A DNA stretch of 5,207 nucleotides from Alphaproteobacteria bacterium (lineage in GTDB: Bacteria > Pseudomonadota > Alphaproteobacteria > Rhodobacterales > Rhodobacteraceae). The notes under the pieces are model-generated. The model saw nothing but the letters and a program-made list of their open reading frames with translations, did not search any database and was not told the origin of the DNA. Both the position numbers and the translations under genes were made by a program. Shown in pieces: positions 1-5,207 of this stretch. Numbering within the stretch: the stretch's first letter is position 1; every line of letters begins with the position of its first letter. Location of the stretch: the NCBI GenBank assembly GCA_030424705.1, contig JAUHWJ010000197.1, positions 1 through 5,207 of the forward strand, written 5' to 3'.

Positions 1-756
1 CGGCACCTCGCGGACGATGACGCGCTGGATTTCCGGCAGCGGGCCGGAGGTCCAGCCGTCATTCCGCTCATAGACGAGCTGCTGGCCCGGGTCCCAGCGC
101 GTGACCTTGAACGGGCCGGAGCCGATCGTATTGCGGTGAACGAATTCGAGCGCCCAGGGGTCCTCCGCGGTGGCGTTCGCCAGCGCCAGCTTGCTGTTGA
201 GGATGAAGGGCACCGGCACCGCCATGTCCGGCAGGCTGAGCTTCGAGGGCTGGAGGAGTGTGACGCGGAAGGTGAGGTCGTCCACCGCCTCGAACTGCTC
301 GGGCGAGTTGAGCCCGCCCGCCTTCATCTGCGTCGTCGGGAAACCGCCGACCGTCACCGCCCGGTCGTAGGACCACTTGACGTCCTGCGCCGTGATCGGC
401 GTCCCGTCCTGGAACTTGCCCTCGGGCCGCAGCTTGAACTCGATCACCAGCCCGTCCTCGGAGAAGGACCAGCTTTCGGCCACTTCCGGCACGATGGTCG
501 CGTAGTCATAGCTCAGCGAGCCGTCCGGCAGCGTCTTGACGCCGAAGCCCACGAGCCGGTCATAGGCGTTGACGGCGACCTGATAGGAGGGGCGGTTCGT
601 GCCCGTCCGGTGCAGGTCGAGGCTGTTGATCGTCTGCCCCATCACCATCACGATGCTGTCGCCCGCCGCCGAGGCCGGCAGCGCCCGGAGGAAGGGGAGC
701 ATGGAGGCGGAGAGCGTCGCCGCCCCGCCAGCCTTGAGGAAATTCCGTCTGTTCAT
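1..756 (-). CDS. Family-5 (DppA/OppA-type) ABC solute-binding protein with Tat signal, N-terminal 252 residues (3' end beyond window)
   Basis: The frame is open from the ATG at 756 to the window edge, giving 252 residues of a protein that is usually about 500-550 long. Residues 2-8 (NRRNFLK) form a twin-arginine motif, followed by a hydrophobic stretch (GGAATLSASMLPFL) and a likely cleavage site after ASA (28-30), so the mature protein should be periplasmic and exported folded. The family-5 core is recognisable: an early N-x-LD-x-H element (44-49), AYDRLVGF (64-71), then VPEVAESWSFSEDG (89-102), FKLRPEGKFQDGTPITAQDV (107-126) and, further on, NTIGSGPFKV and YERNDGW, as in SBP_bac_5 proteins that bind peptides, opines, glutathione or similar ligands. 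The gene follows the cupin after 39 nt with its own AGGAGA ribosome site, so it may be the last part of the same transcript or the head of a Dpp-type transporter operon continuing past position 1. Family-5 proteins do not normally serve BMP-type permeases. The ligand is unknown. Confidence 0.93.
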   Translation of the reverse strand, partial: MNRRNFLKAGGAATLSASMLPFLRALPASAAGDSIVMVMGQTINSLDLHRTGTNRPSYQVAVNAYDRLVGFGVKTLPDGSLSYDYATIVPEVAESWSFSEDGLVIEFKLRPEGKFQDGTPITAQDVKWSYDRAVTVGGFPTTQMKAGGLNSPEQFEAVDDLTFRVTLLQPSKLSLPDMAVPVPFILNSKLALANATAEDPWALEFVHRNTIGSGPFKVTRWDPGQQLVYERNDGWTSGPLPEIQRVIVREVP

Positions 757-761
757 CGCCT

Positions 762-767
762 TCTCCT
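762..767 (-). promoter_or_regulatory. Ribosome binding site of the solute-binding-protein gene
   Basis: AGGAGA on the minus strand lies 5 nt before the ATG at 756. It sets the start of the solute-binding protein so that the Tat twin-arginine motif falls at residues 2-8, as expected for an N-terminal signal. Confidence 0.75.
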
Positions 768-775
768 GTCGTTCG

Positions 776-795
776 CCGGCCTCGGAGCGGGCCGG
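776..795 (-). other. GC-rich stem-loop directly after the cupin stop codon
   Basis: CCGGCC (776-781) and GGCCGG (790-795) form a perfect 6-bp inverted repeat around an 8-nt loop in the 39-nt gap between the cupin and solute-binding-protein genes, starting at the base after the cupin TGA. On the minus strand it is not followed by a T-run; the next bases are GCGAACGACAGGAG, leading straight into the next ribosome site. It is therefore not a convincing intrinsic terminator. It could act as an intercistronic RNA-stabilising or attenuating hairpin, or be chance in GC-rich DNA. Confidence 0.3.
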
Positions 796-1131
796 TCAGT
801 CAAGTATCTCAACGGGTTCGGTCCACTGGATCAGCACCACGCAGCCCTCGTCCGAGCGCACGGAATGGATCGAGCCCGGCGTGTTCACGATCAGCGCGCC
901 CGCCGCATGGCGCCCGCGCTCGTCCTCCTGCGCGCCTTCAAGCACGAGCACGGTCTCAAGCGCGGGATGCCGGTGGCGCGGCACCGCGGCGCCGGGCGCA
1001 TAGCGGAGGAGCGCGAGCGCCGGCGCCCCTTCCACGAGATGCGCGATCTCAACGCCTTCGCGGAACGGGCGGAAGGCGCAGTCGCGCCAGCCTCCCGAGA
1101 GGAGCGCGGGGAGGGCGAAGGGCTCAGCCAT
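796..1131 (-). CDS. Small single-domain cupin protein (ChrR-like cupin)
   Basis: A 111-residue protein consisting of a single cupin beta-barrel. Cupin motif 1 is a textbook match to G-x5-H-x-H-x3-E-x6-G at residues 47-66, with predicted metal ligands H53, H55 and E59. Motif 2 (78-89) runs from G78 through NTPGSIHS and supplies the fourth ligand, H89, with the PG spacing seen in ChrR-type cupins rather than the P-x-G of the classical motif. The protein ends shortly after the last strand ([14 protein letters not shown]). The four-ligand set implies a bound divalent metal such as zinc, iron or manganese. The ATG and a GGAGG site lie inside the preceding hydrolase gene, so it belongs to the same operon. 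No reaction can be assigned from the sequence. Possible roles are a small metal-dependent enzyme (isomerase, dioxygenase or lyase acting on the transported compound) or a ligand-sensing partner. The zinc-finger N-terminal domain of ChrR anti-sigma factors is absent, so an anti-sigma role is unlikely. Confidence 0.85.
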   Translation of the reverse strand: MAEPFALPALLSGGWRDCAFRPFREGVEIAHLVEGAPALALLRYAPGAAVPRHRHPALETVLVLEGAQEDERGRHAAGALIVNTPGSIHSVRSDEGCVVLIQWTEPVEILD

Positions 1132-1780
1132 CGAGCGCCTCCAGAATGTCGGAGACGGGCGCCGTCCACCCCACGATCCCGCCCTGCGCGCGGATCATGG
1201 CGAGCGTCGCCGCCTTGAATTCGGGGAAGTAGCTTTCCGTCGCCTCCTCCGCGAGAAGGCACTCATAGCCGCGGTCGTTCGCCTCACGCATCGTCGTCTG
1301 CACGCATACCTCCGTCGTGACGCCGGCGAAGACGAGCTGGCGGATTCCGTGAGTTTCGAGAATTTCGGAAAGTTTGGTCGCATAGAACGCGCCTTTCCCC
1401 GGCTTGTCGATCACCGGCTCGCCGGGCATGGCCGCGCAGGCTGGCACGATCTCCGCGCCGGGCTCGCCCGCGATCAGGATCCGCCCCATCGGGCCGGGGT
1501 CCCCGATCCGCAGCGAGGGCGCGCCGCGGAGTCGTTTCGCAGGCGGACAGTCCGAAAGGTCCGGCCGGTGGCATTCCCGCGTGTGGATCACCGGGCGGCC
1601 CGCCGCGCGGAAGCCTGCGATGAGCCGCGCCGCGGGCTCCACCGCAGCCTGAAGCCGGGTCACGTCGTTCCCAAGCGCGGCGCCGAAGCCGCCGGGCTCG
1701 ATGAAGTCCCGCTGCATGTCGATCACGATCAGCGCGACCGCTTCTCGCTTTAGCGGAAAGTCGAAGGGGAGCGCGCGCAT
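1124..1780 (-). CDS. Second isochorismatase-fold cysteine hydrolase, BiuH paralogue (possibly triuret or other ureide hydrolase)
   Basis: A 218-residue cytoplasmic amidohydrolase of the isochorismatase-like family with an intact triad: D21 (IVIDMQRDF), K126 ([10 protein letters not shown]) and C159 (TTEVCVQTT). It is clearly related to the BiuH-like protein encoded two genes upstream; both share [47 protein letters not shown] and a glutamine (Q199, AQGGIVG) at the position of the BiuH substrate glutamine. It differs in lacking the ~12-residue PY-WPWNG N-terminal extension, in the region after D21 ([13 protein letters not shown]), in RLRGAPSLR for [10 protein letters not shown], and in TESYFPEF for CGATDRGNH. 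These sites lie around the pocket in the family, so a different substrate is likely. A triuret hydrolase (TrtA-type, a known BiuH relative) is the most attractive reading; N-carbamoyl amino acid amidase or RutB-like ureidoacrylate hydrolase are alternatives. The ATG at 1780 shares a base with the ATPase stop (TGATG), preceded by GGGGAAG, and the stop overlaps the cupin gene by 8 nt. The hydrolase class is firm, the substrate unproven. Confidence 0.88.
   Translation of the reverse strand: MRALPFDFPLKREAVALIVIDMQRDFIEPGGFGAALGNDVTRLQAAVEPAARLIAGFRAAGRPVIHTRECHRPDLSDCPPAKRLRGAPSLRIGDPGPMGRILIAGEPGAEIVPACAAMPGEPVIDKPGKGAFYATKLSEILETHGIRQLVFAGVTTEVCVQTTMREANDRGYECLLAEEATESYFPEFKAATLAMIRAQGGIVGWTAPVSDILEALDG
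1138..1142 (-). promoter_or_regulatory. Ribosome binding site of the cupin gene, inside the end of the hydrolase gene
   Basis: On the minus strand GGAGG lies 6 nt before the ATG at 1131 and is entirely within the last codons of the upstream hydrolase gene. The site supports 1131 as the cupin start and the 8-nt gene overlap (ATGGCTGA), so cupin translation is probably coupled to termination of the hydrolase. Confidence 0.7.
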
Positions 1781-3300
1781 CAGTGCTTCCCCGCCATGCG
1801 CCGGCCGATTTCCGCCCGGTCCGCCGCCGCCGCCGCGGCCTCATACGCGATCCGCCCCTCGGACATAACGAGCACCCGGTCCGCAAGGTCGAGAATCTCG
1901 TCGAGGTCCTCGCTGATGAGCAGAACCGCCGCCCCCGCATCCCGCGCCGCGGCGATGCGAGCGCGGATTTCCCCGGCGGCGCCGAAATCGAGTCCGAAGC
2001 AGGGATTGGCGCAGATGAGAAGCCGCACATCCCCCGTCAGCTCGCGCGCCAGCGCGGCCCGCTGCACATTGCCCCCGGAAAGCGTGGAGATCGGGGCGTC
2101 GATGCTCGCGCATTTGACGTTGAAGGCTTTCACCAGCGGCTCCGCCGCCCGGCGGAGGCGGGAGGGGGAGAGCCAGAACCGCCCGCCCTCGTCGAAGGCG
2201 CGGAAGGCGACATTCTCCGCCACGGACATGCCGGGCGCGCAGGCGTTCCGCAGCGGCTCCTCCGGCAGCCAGCGCACGCCATGCGCCGAAGCCTCGCCCC
2301 GCGTCGCGCCGAAGGGCGCGCCCATCACGGCGACGCGCCCCGCCTCCTTCGGCCGCTGCCCGGCCAGCGCCTCCACCAGCTCCATCTGCCCGTTGCCCGA
2401 GATGCCGGCGATCCCCACGATCTCCCCCGCCCGAACCTCCAGCGCCGAAATATCGATGGACTTGAGGCCCGACCGATCCCGCGCCCGCACGCCTTCGACC
2501 GAAAGCGCCGCCGCGCCGGGCGTTCGCCCGGTCCGCGCCGGCGGGCGGGCCGGCGGCGCGCCGATCATCATCTCCGCCATCGCCTCATGGGAAAGGTCGG
2601 CCGCGCGCCCGCCGCCCGCATGGCGGCCCCGGCGGAGCACCGTCACCTCGTCGCAGAACGCGTCCACCTCGCGGAACTTGTGGGTGATCATCAGCACCGT
2701 GATCCGCCCCTCAGCCGCCAGCGCGCGGATATAGCCGAGCGCCTCGTCCGCCTCCGCCTGCGTCAGCACGCTGGTCGGCTCGTCGAGGATGAGGAAGCGC
2801 CGCCCGAGATAGAGCTGCTTCAGGATTTCGAGCCGCTGCCGCTCCCCCGCCGCCAGCCTGCCCACCGGCGTCTCCAGCGGGGCGCGGAAGGGCATCCGGT
2901 CCATGAAGGCTTCAAGCGCCTCGCGCTCCTTCCCCCAGTCGATCACCGAGGGCGCGTCCGCCCGCGCGATCACGAGGTTTTCCGCCGCGTTCAGCGAGGG
3001 CACCAGCGTGAAATGCTGATAGACCATGCCGAGCCCGAGCGCATGCGCGTCCCGCGGGCTGCCGATCTCGACCTCGCGGCCGCCGACCATGATCTGCCCC
3101 GCGCTCGGCCGCTGCACGCCCATCACGCATTTGACGAGCGTGGACTTCCCCGCCCCGTTCTCCCCGAGCAGCGCATGGACCGTGCCGGGCGCGACGCGAA
3201 GCGAGACATCCTCCAGCGCCGTGAAGGCGCCGAAGCGCATGGTGAGCCCCACCGTCTCCAGCCCCGGCGCGCCGAGTTGGGTGGCGGCGGCGAGCGTCAC
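1780..3300 (-). CDS. ABC transporter ATP-binding protein, tandem nucleotide-binding domains (YufO/RbsA-like)
   Basis: A 506-residue fused ATPase with two nucleotide-binding domains, the usual form and length for BMP-type and sugar importers of this class. Domain 1 (about 12-247) has Walker [10 protein letters not shown] (46-54), Q-loop Q95 (VYQHFTLV), signature LAAGERQR (149-156), Walker [10 protein letters not shown] (169-177) and switch H207 (ITHK). Domain 2 (about 264-503) has a P-loop without lysine, GISGNGQ (299-305), signature LSGGNVQR (407-414), a Walker B-like strand LLICANP (427-433) with GLDFGA (436-441), and ISEDLDE in place of the H-loop. Only the site formed by the domain 1 Walker A and the domain 2 signature looks fully competent; this asymmetry is normal for the family. 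The start is GTG at 3300, chosen because GTGA overlaps the stop of the BiuH-like gene and leaves a normal-length leader before domain 1; the ribosome site is weak (GGGGCG), so coupling is likely. It would drive the two permeases encoded upstream. Its stop shares one base with the next gene's ATG. Confidence 0.95.
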   Translation of the reverse strand: MTLAAATQLGAPGLETVGLTMRFGAFTALEDVSLRVAPGTVHALLGENGAGKSTLVKCVMGVQRPSAGQIMVGGREVEIGSPRDAHALGLGMVYQHFTLVPSLNAAENLVIARADAPSVIDWGKEREALEAFMDRMPFRAPLETPVGRLAAGERQRLEILKQLYLGRRFLILDEPTSVLTQAEADEALGYIRALAAEGRITVLMITHKFREVDAFCDEVTVLRRGRHAGGGRAADLSHEAMAEMMIGAPPARPPARTGRTPGAAALSVEGVRARDRSGLKSIDISALEVRAGEIVGIAGISGNGQMELVEALAGQRPKEAGRVAVMGAPFGATRGEASAHGVRWLPEEPLRNACAPGMSVAENVAFRAFDEGGRFWLSPSRLRRAAEPLVKAFNVKCASIDAPISTLSGGNVQRAALARELTGDVRLLICANPCFGLDFGAAGEIRARIAAARDAGAAVLLISEDLDEILDLADRVLVMSEGRIAYEAAAAAADRAEIGRRMAGKH

Positions 3301-3989
3301 GAGATCGCCCCGATCAGCGCCGCGCTGGAGGCGACGGCGCCGAAGACGCCGCCCTGCATCGTCACCATCTTCACCGCGGCGTCATGGTTCCCCCGGTCCG
3401 TCGCGCCGCAGCAATCCTCGAGGAGGAGGCATTCGAAGCCGCGGTCGTTCGCCTCCCGCATCGTCGTGTGGACGCAGACATCGGTGGTGATCCCGGTCAG
3501 GATCAGGTTGTCGATCCCCCGCGTGCGGAGCATGAGTTCGAGGTCGGTGGCGCAGAAGCTGCCCTTGCCCGGCTTGTCGATCACCGGCTCGCCCGGAAGG
3601 GGGCTCAGCTCCTCGATGATCTCCCATCCCGGCTCCCCGCGCACGAGGATGCGACCGCAAGGCCCCGCATCCCCGATCCCGGCCCCGATCTGCCGCGAGC
3701 GCCAGCGCTTGTTTGCGGGCAGGTCCGCAAGGTCCGGCCGGTGCCCCTCCCGCGTATGGAACACATGCCCGCCCCAGGCGCGCATCGCCGCGAGCACGGC
3801 CTTGATCGGCCCGATGGGCGCCCGCGTCAGCGAGAGGTCATAGCCCATCTTGTCCACATAGCCGCCCGGCCCGCAGAAATCGGTCTGCATGTCGATCACG
3901 ATGAGCGCGGTGTTCCCGGGCCGGAGGTCCCCGTTCCAGGGCCAGAGATAGGGGTTCGCCTTCACCGCCCCTTCGACCATGTCCTTCAT
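3297..3989 (-). CDS. biuH: Biuret amidohydrolase-like cysteine hydrolase (isochorismatase fold)
   Basis: A 230-residue cytoplasmic hydrolase of the isochorismatase-like family. The family mechanism uses an Asp-Lys-Cys triad, here D33 (IVIDMQTDF), K139 ([10 protein letters not shown]) and C172 (TTDVCVHTT); the cis-peptide region before the cysteine is also kept. From memory, the biuret hydrolase of Rhizobium leguminosarum has its triad at D36, K142 and C175 and a substrate-contacting glutamine at 215. All four match with a constant offset of 3 (Q212 here, in MQGGVFG). The N-terminal extension with a PY-WPWNG motif (13-20), the segments [33 protein letters not shown] and [12 protein letters not shown], and [10 protein letters not shown] also look as expected for BiuH. 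The known reaction is biuret + water to allophanate (urea-1-carboxylate) + ammonia; allophanate is then split by allophanate hydrolase, not present here. It sits between the permeases and the ATPase, overlapping the latter by 4 nt. Substrate assignment rests on remembered similarity, not an alignment; another ureide amidase remains possible. Confidence 0.85.
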   Translation of the reverse strand: MKDMVEGAVKANPYLWPWNGDLRPGNTALIVIDMQTDFCGPGGYVDKMGYDLSLTRAPIGPIKAVLAAMRAWGGHVFHTREGHRPDLADLPANKRWRSRQIGAGIGDAGPCGRILVRGEPGWEIIEELSPLPGEPVIDKPGKGSFCATDLELMLRTRGIDNLILTGITTDVCVHTTMREANDRGFECLLLEDCCGATDRGNHDAAVKMVTMQGGVFGAVASSAALIGAIS

Positions 3990-3994
3990 GCGAT

Positions 3995-4000
3995 CCTCCT
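3995..4000 (-). promoter_or_regulatory. Strong ribosome binding site of the BiuH-like gene, overlapping the upstream stop codon
   Basis: On the minus strand the sequence reads TAGGAGGATCGCATG. A perfect AGGAGG sits 5 nt before the ATG at 3989, and its first two bases are the last two bases of the upstream permease's TAG stop codon (3999-4001). This fixes the start at 3989 rather than at the in-frame ATG three codons later. It is among the strongest ribosome binding sites in the window, suggesting that the hydrolase is made in good amount relative to the membrane proteins. Confidence 0.85.
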
Positions 4001-4925
4001 ACCGGTTGAAGCCGAGCGCGGCGGGCGCGCCGGCGAGGCTGCGGGCGGGCGAGCTGGCGGCGATGAGGAGGCCGAGCGTCAGGAGATAGGGCGCCGCGCC
4101 GAAGAGATGCCGCCCCTCCGTCACCCCCACCGATTGCAGCGCCGGGCCGAGCGCGCCCGCGCCGCCGAAAAGCAGCGCCGCCCAGAAGCAGTTGACCGGG
4201 CTCCACCGCGCGAAGATCACGAGCGCGACCGCCATGAGCCCCTGGCCGGAGGAGATCCCCTCGTTCCAGCTTCCGGGATAATAGAGCGAGAGATGCGCGC
4301 CGCCGACGCCGGAAAGCGCGCCGCCCGCCATCGTCGCCAGCGTCCGCACGCGGAGCGGGTCGACGCCGAGCGCCCGCGCCGGCTCCGCCCCGTCCCCCAC
4401 CACGCGGACGATCAGGCCGGCGCGCGTCGCCCGGAACATCCACGCCATGACAACGGCGAGGATCGCGCCCAGGATGAAGAGCGCGTTGACCTCCAGCGCC
4501 GCCCGCACCTGCGGAATGTCGGACCAGAAGCCCAAGGGAACTGCCGGCAATTGCGGCGCGACCGGCTGGACGTAAGCCTTGCCGAAGAAGAAGGCGAGGC
4601 CCATGCCGAGCAGCATCAGCGCGATGCCGATGGCGATGTCGTTGACCCCGCGAAGCCCGCAGATCGCCCCGTGCACAAGCCCGAACCCCGCGCCCGCGAA
4701 GGCCGCCGCGCCGACACCGAGCCAGGGCGAGCCCGTCTCGTAGGCCACCGCATAGGCCGTCATCGCGCCGAAGATCAGCGTGCCCTCGAGCCCGAGATTG
4801 ATCCGCCCCGAACGCTCCGTCAGGCACTCGCCGAGCGCGACGAAGAGGAAAGGCGTCGAGACGCGGATCGCCCCGGCGAGGATCGCGAGCGGAACGCCCC
4901 AGAGGCCAAGCTCCTCCCCGCTCAT
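3999..4925 (-). CDS. ABC transporter permease, BMP/nucleoside-type (YufQ-like)
   Basis: A complete 308-residue inner-membrane permease of the BPD_transp_2 family, which also includes ribose, branched-chain amino acid and BMP-type nucleoside importers. Its length fits the shorter permease of the YufP/YufQ pair. Residues 37-54 (ERSGRINLGLEGTLIFGA) carry the family hallmark of a short loop before 'N-x-G-x-EG' and a glycine-rich helix. Several hydrophobic segments follow, near 45-62, 66-85, 92-115 and 145-168, with more towards the C-terminus. NDIAIGIALMLLG (about 90-103) corresponds to the 'NE-x-x-x-x-ML' helix of the family. The ATG overlaps the stop of the preceding permease (ATGA), and the TAG stop is embedded in the Shine-Dalgarno site of the following hydrolase gene. 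The gene is thus locked in one operon with a biuret-hydrolase-like enzyme and the ATPase. The transported compound cannot be read from the permease itself; biuret or a related ureide is inferred from context, while nucleosides or purines would be the default for the family. Confidence 0.92.
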   Translation of the reverse strand: MSGEELGLWGVPLAILAGAIRVSTPFLFVALGECLTERSGRINLGLEGTLIFGAMTAYAVAYETGSPWLGVGAAAFAGAGFGLVHGAICGLRGVNDIAIGIALMLLGMGLAFFFGKAYVQPVAPQLPAVPLGFWSDIPQVRAALEVNALFILGAILAVVMAWMFRATRAGLIVRVVGDGAEPARALGVDPLRVRTLATMAGGALSGVGGAHLSLYYPGSWNEGISSGQGLMAVALVIFARWSPVNCFWAALLFGGAGALGPALQSVGVTEGRHLFGAAPYLLTLGLLIAASSPARSLAGAPAALGFNR

Positions 4926-5207
4926 CGCGCCGCCCCCGGCAGCCGGCCGCGCAGCGTCTCCCCGAGCAGGATGGCGACGAAGACCATCCCCTCCAGAACG
5001 AGGATCGTCGCGTCCGGCAGGCCCATACGTCGCTGCACGAGCCCGCCCGAAGCCTCCAGCCCGCCGACGAGGATCGCCGCGGGGATGATCGCAAGCGGAT
5101 TGTGCCGCGCGAGGAAGGCGATGAGGATGCCGGACCAGCCGTAGCCCGCCAGCAGCGAGGCGTTGGCCGAGCCGTGGATCGCCGCGACCTCGAAGAAACC
5201 CACCAGC
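4922..5207 (-). CDS. ABC transporter permease, BMP/nucleoside-type, C-terminal part (5' end beyond window)
   Basis: This is the last ~94 codons of an inner-membrane permease; the reading frame is open to the window edge, so the true start lies beyond 5207. The GTG at 5203 is an internal codon, not a start. The visible part contains the segment GSANASLLAGYGWSGILIAF, a short conserved loop with RHNP, a hydrophobic helix (LAIIPAAILVGGLEASGG), then the RRMGLPDATILVLEGMVFVA stretch and a short charged tail ending RLPGAAR. This order is typical of the end of BPD_transp_2 permeases of the YufP/BmpC type, which pair with a second, shorter permease of the YufQ type, and that is exactly what follows. 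Its TGA stop overlaps the ATG of the next permease by 4 nt (ATGA), so the two are probably translationally coupled. It would form half of the membrane channel of an importer for a small polar nitrogen compound. The family assignment is firm; the substrate is inferred only from neighbours. Confidence 0.88.
   Translation of the reverse strand, partial: LVGFFEVAAIHGSANASLLAGYGWSGILIAFLARHNPLAIIPAAILVGGLEASGGLVQRRMGLPDATILVLEGMVFVAILLGETLRGRLPGAAR

Noticed and set aside
757..795. Intrinsic terminator or promoter between the cupin and the solute-binding-protein gene
   Set aside because: The stem-loop has no following T-run and no -35/-10 pair could be recognised in 39 nt of GC-rich sequence.
796..1131. 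Anti-sigma factor (ChrR) reading of the cupin protein
   Set aside because: The protein has only the cupin domain, lacks the N-terminal zinc-binding anti-sigma domain, and there is no ECF sigma gene next to it.
136..1218. 360-codon open frame on the plus strand
   Set aside because: It is antisense to the solute-binding protein, the cupin and the end of a hydrolase; no motif or convincing start is seen.
1783..3843. 686-codon open frame on the plus strand
   Set aside because: It is antisense to the ATPase and BiuH-like genes, spans their junction, is rich in Arg, Pro, Ala and His with no recognisable domain, and is an expected by-product of GC-rich codon use on the opposite strand.
3838..5094. 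418-codon frame on the minus strand overlapping both permeases
   Set aside because: It is a frame shadow with Arg/Gly/Ala-rich composition; the alternative frames give hydrophobic permeases with family motifs and coupled start/stop codons.
3384..5144. 586-codon open frame on the plus strand
   Set aside because: It runs antisense across one hydrolase and both permease genes and has a low-complexity Arg/Glu/Pro composition; the minus-strand frames encode clear conserved proteins.
5201..5203. GTG as a possible start codon for the partial permease
   Set aside because: The frame continues upstream to the window edge without a stop and a 93-residue product would lack most of the permease; it is an internal valine codon.

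Overview
The window is a compact, high-GC (roughly 70% by eye) stretch of bacterial chromosome or megaplasmid. All seven recognisable genes lie on the minus strand, so the biological order runs from position 5207 down to 1. GC-rich codon choice, Shine-Dalgarno sites of the AGGAGG type, a Tat-type signal on a solute-binding protein, and one protein that resembles the biuret hydrolase of Rhizobium all suggest an alphaproteobacterium (Rhizobiales/Rhodobacterales-like). The genus cannot be fixed from this sequence.

In transcription order the window holds: (1) the C-terminal end of a BPD_transp_2-family permease, cut by the window edge (4922-5207); (2) a second permease of the same family (3999-4925); (3) an isochorismatase-fold cysteine hydrolase that looks like biuret amidohydrolase BiuH (3297-3989); (4) a double-domain ABC ATPase of the BMP/nucleoside-uptake (YufO/RbsA-like) type (1780-3300); (5) a second, divergent isochorismatase-fold hydrolase (1124-1780); (6) a small single-domain cupin (796-1131); (7) the N-terminal 252 residues of a family-5 (oligopeptide/DppA-type) solute-binding protein with a Tat signal (1-756). 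The first six genes are joined by 4-nt, 9-nt, 4-nt, 1-nt and 8-nt junctions, which is the signature of one translationally coupled operon. The seventh follows after 39 nt.

The likely biology, by inference, is uptake and stepwise hydrolysis of a nitrogen-rich ureide-type compound. The permease pair and the ATPase form the membrane engine of a BMP-type importer. BiuH would convert biuret to allophanate plus ammonia. The second hydrolase keeps the full Asp-Lys-Cys triad and could act on a related compound such as triuret, another carbamoyl compound or a breakdown intermediate. The cupin may be a small metal-dependent enzyme or ligand sensor. The BMP-type solute-binding lipoprotein expected for the importer is not in the window and probably lies upstream (beyond 5207). 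The peptide-type binding protein at the low-coordinate end implies a second transporter continuing off the window.

No RNA genes, CRISPR arrays, insertion sequences or convincing promoters or terminators were seen, and there is no gene-free stretch longer than 39 nt.
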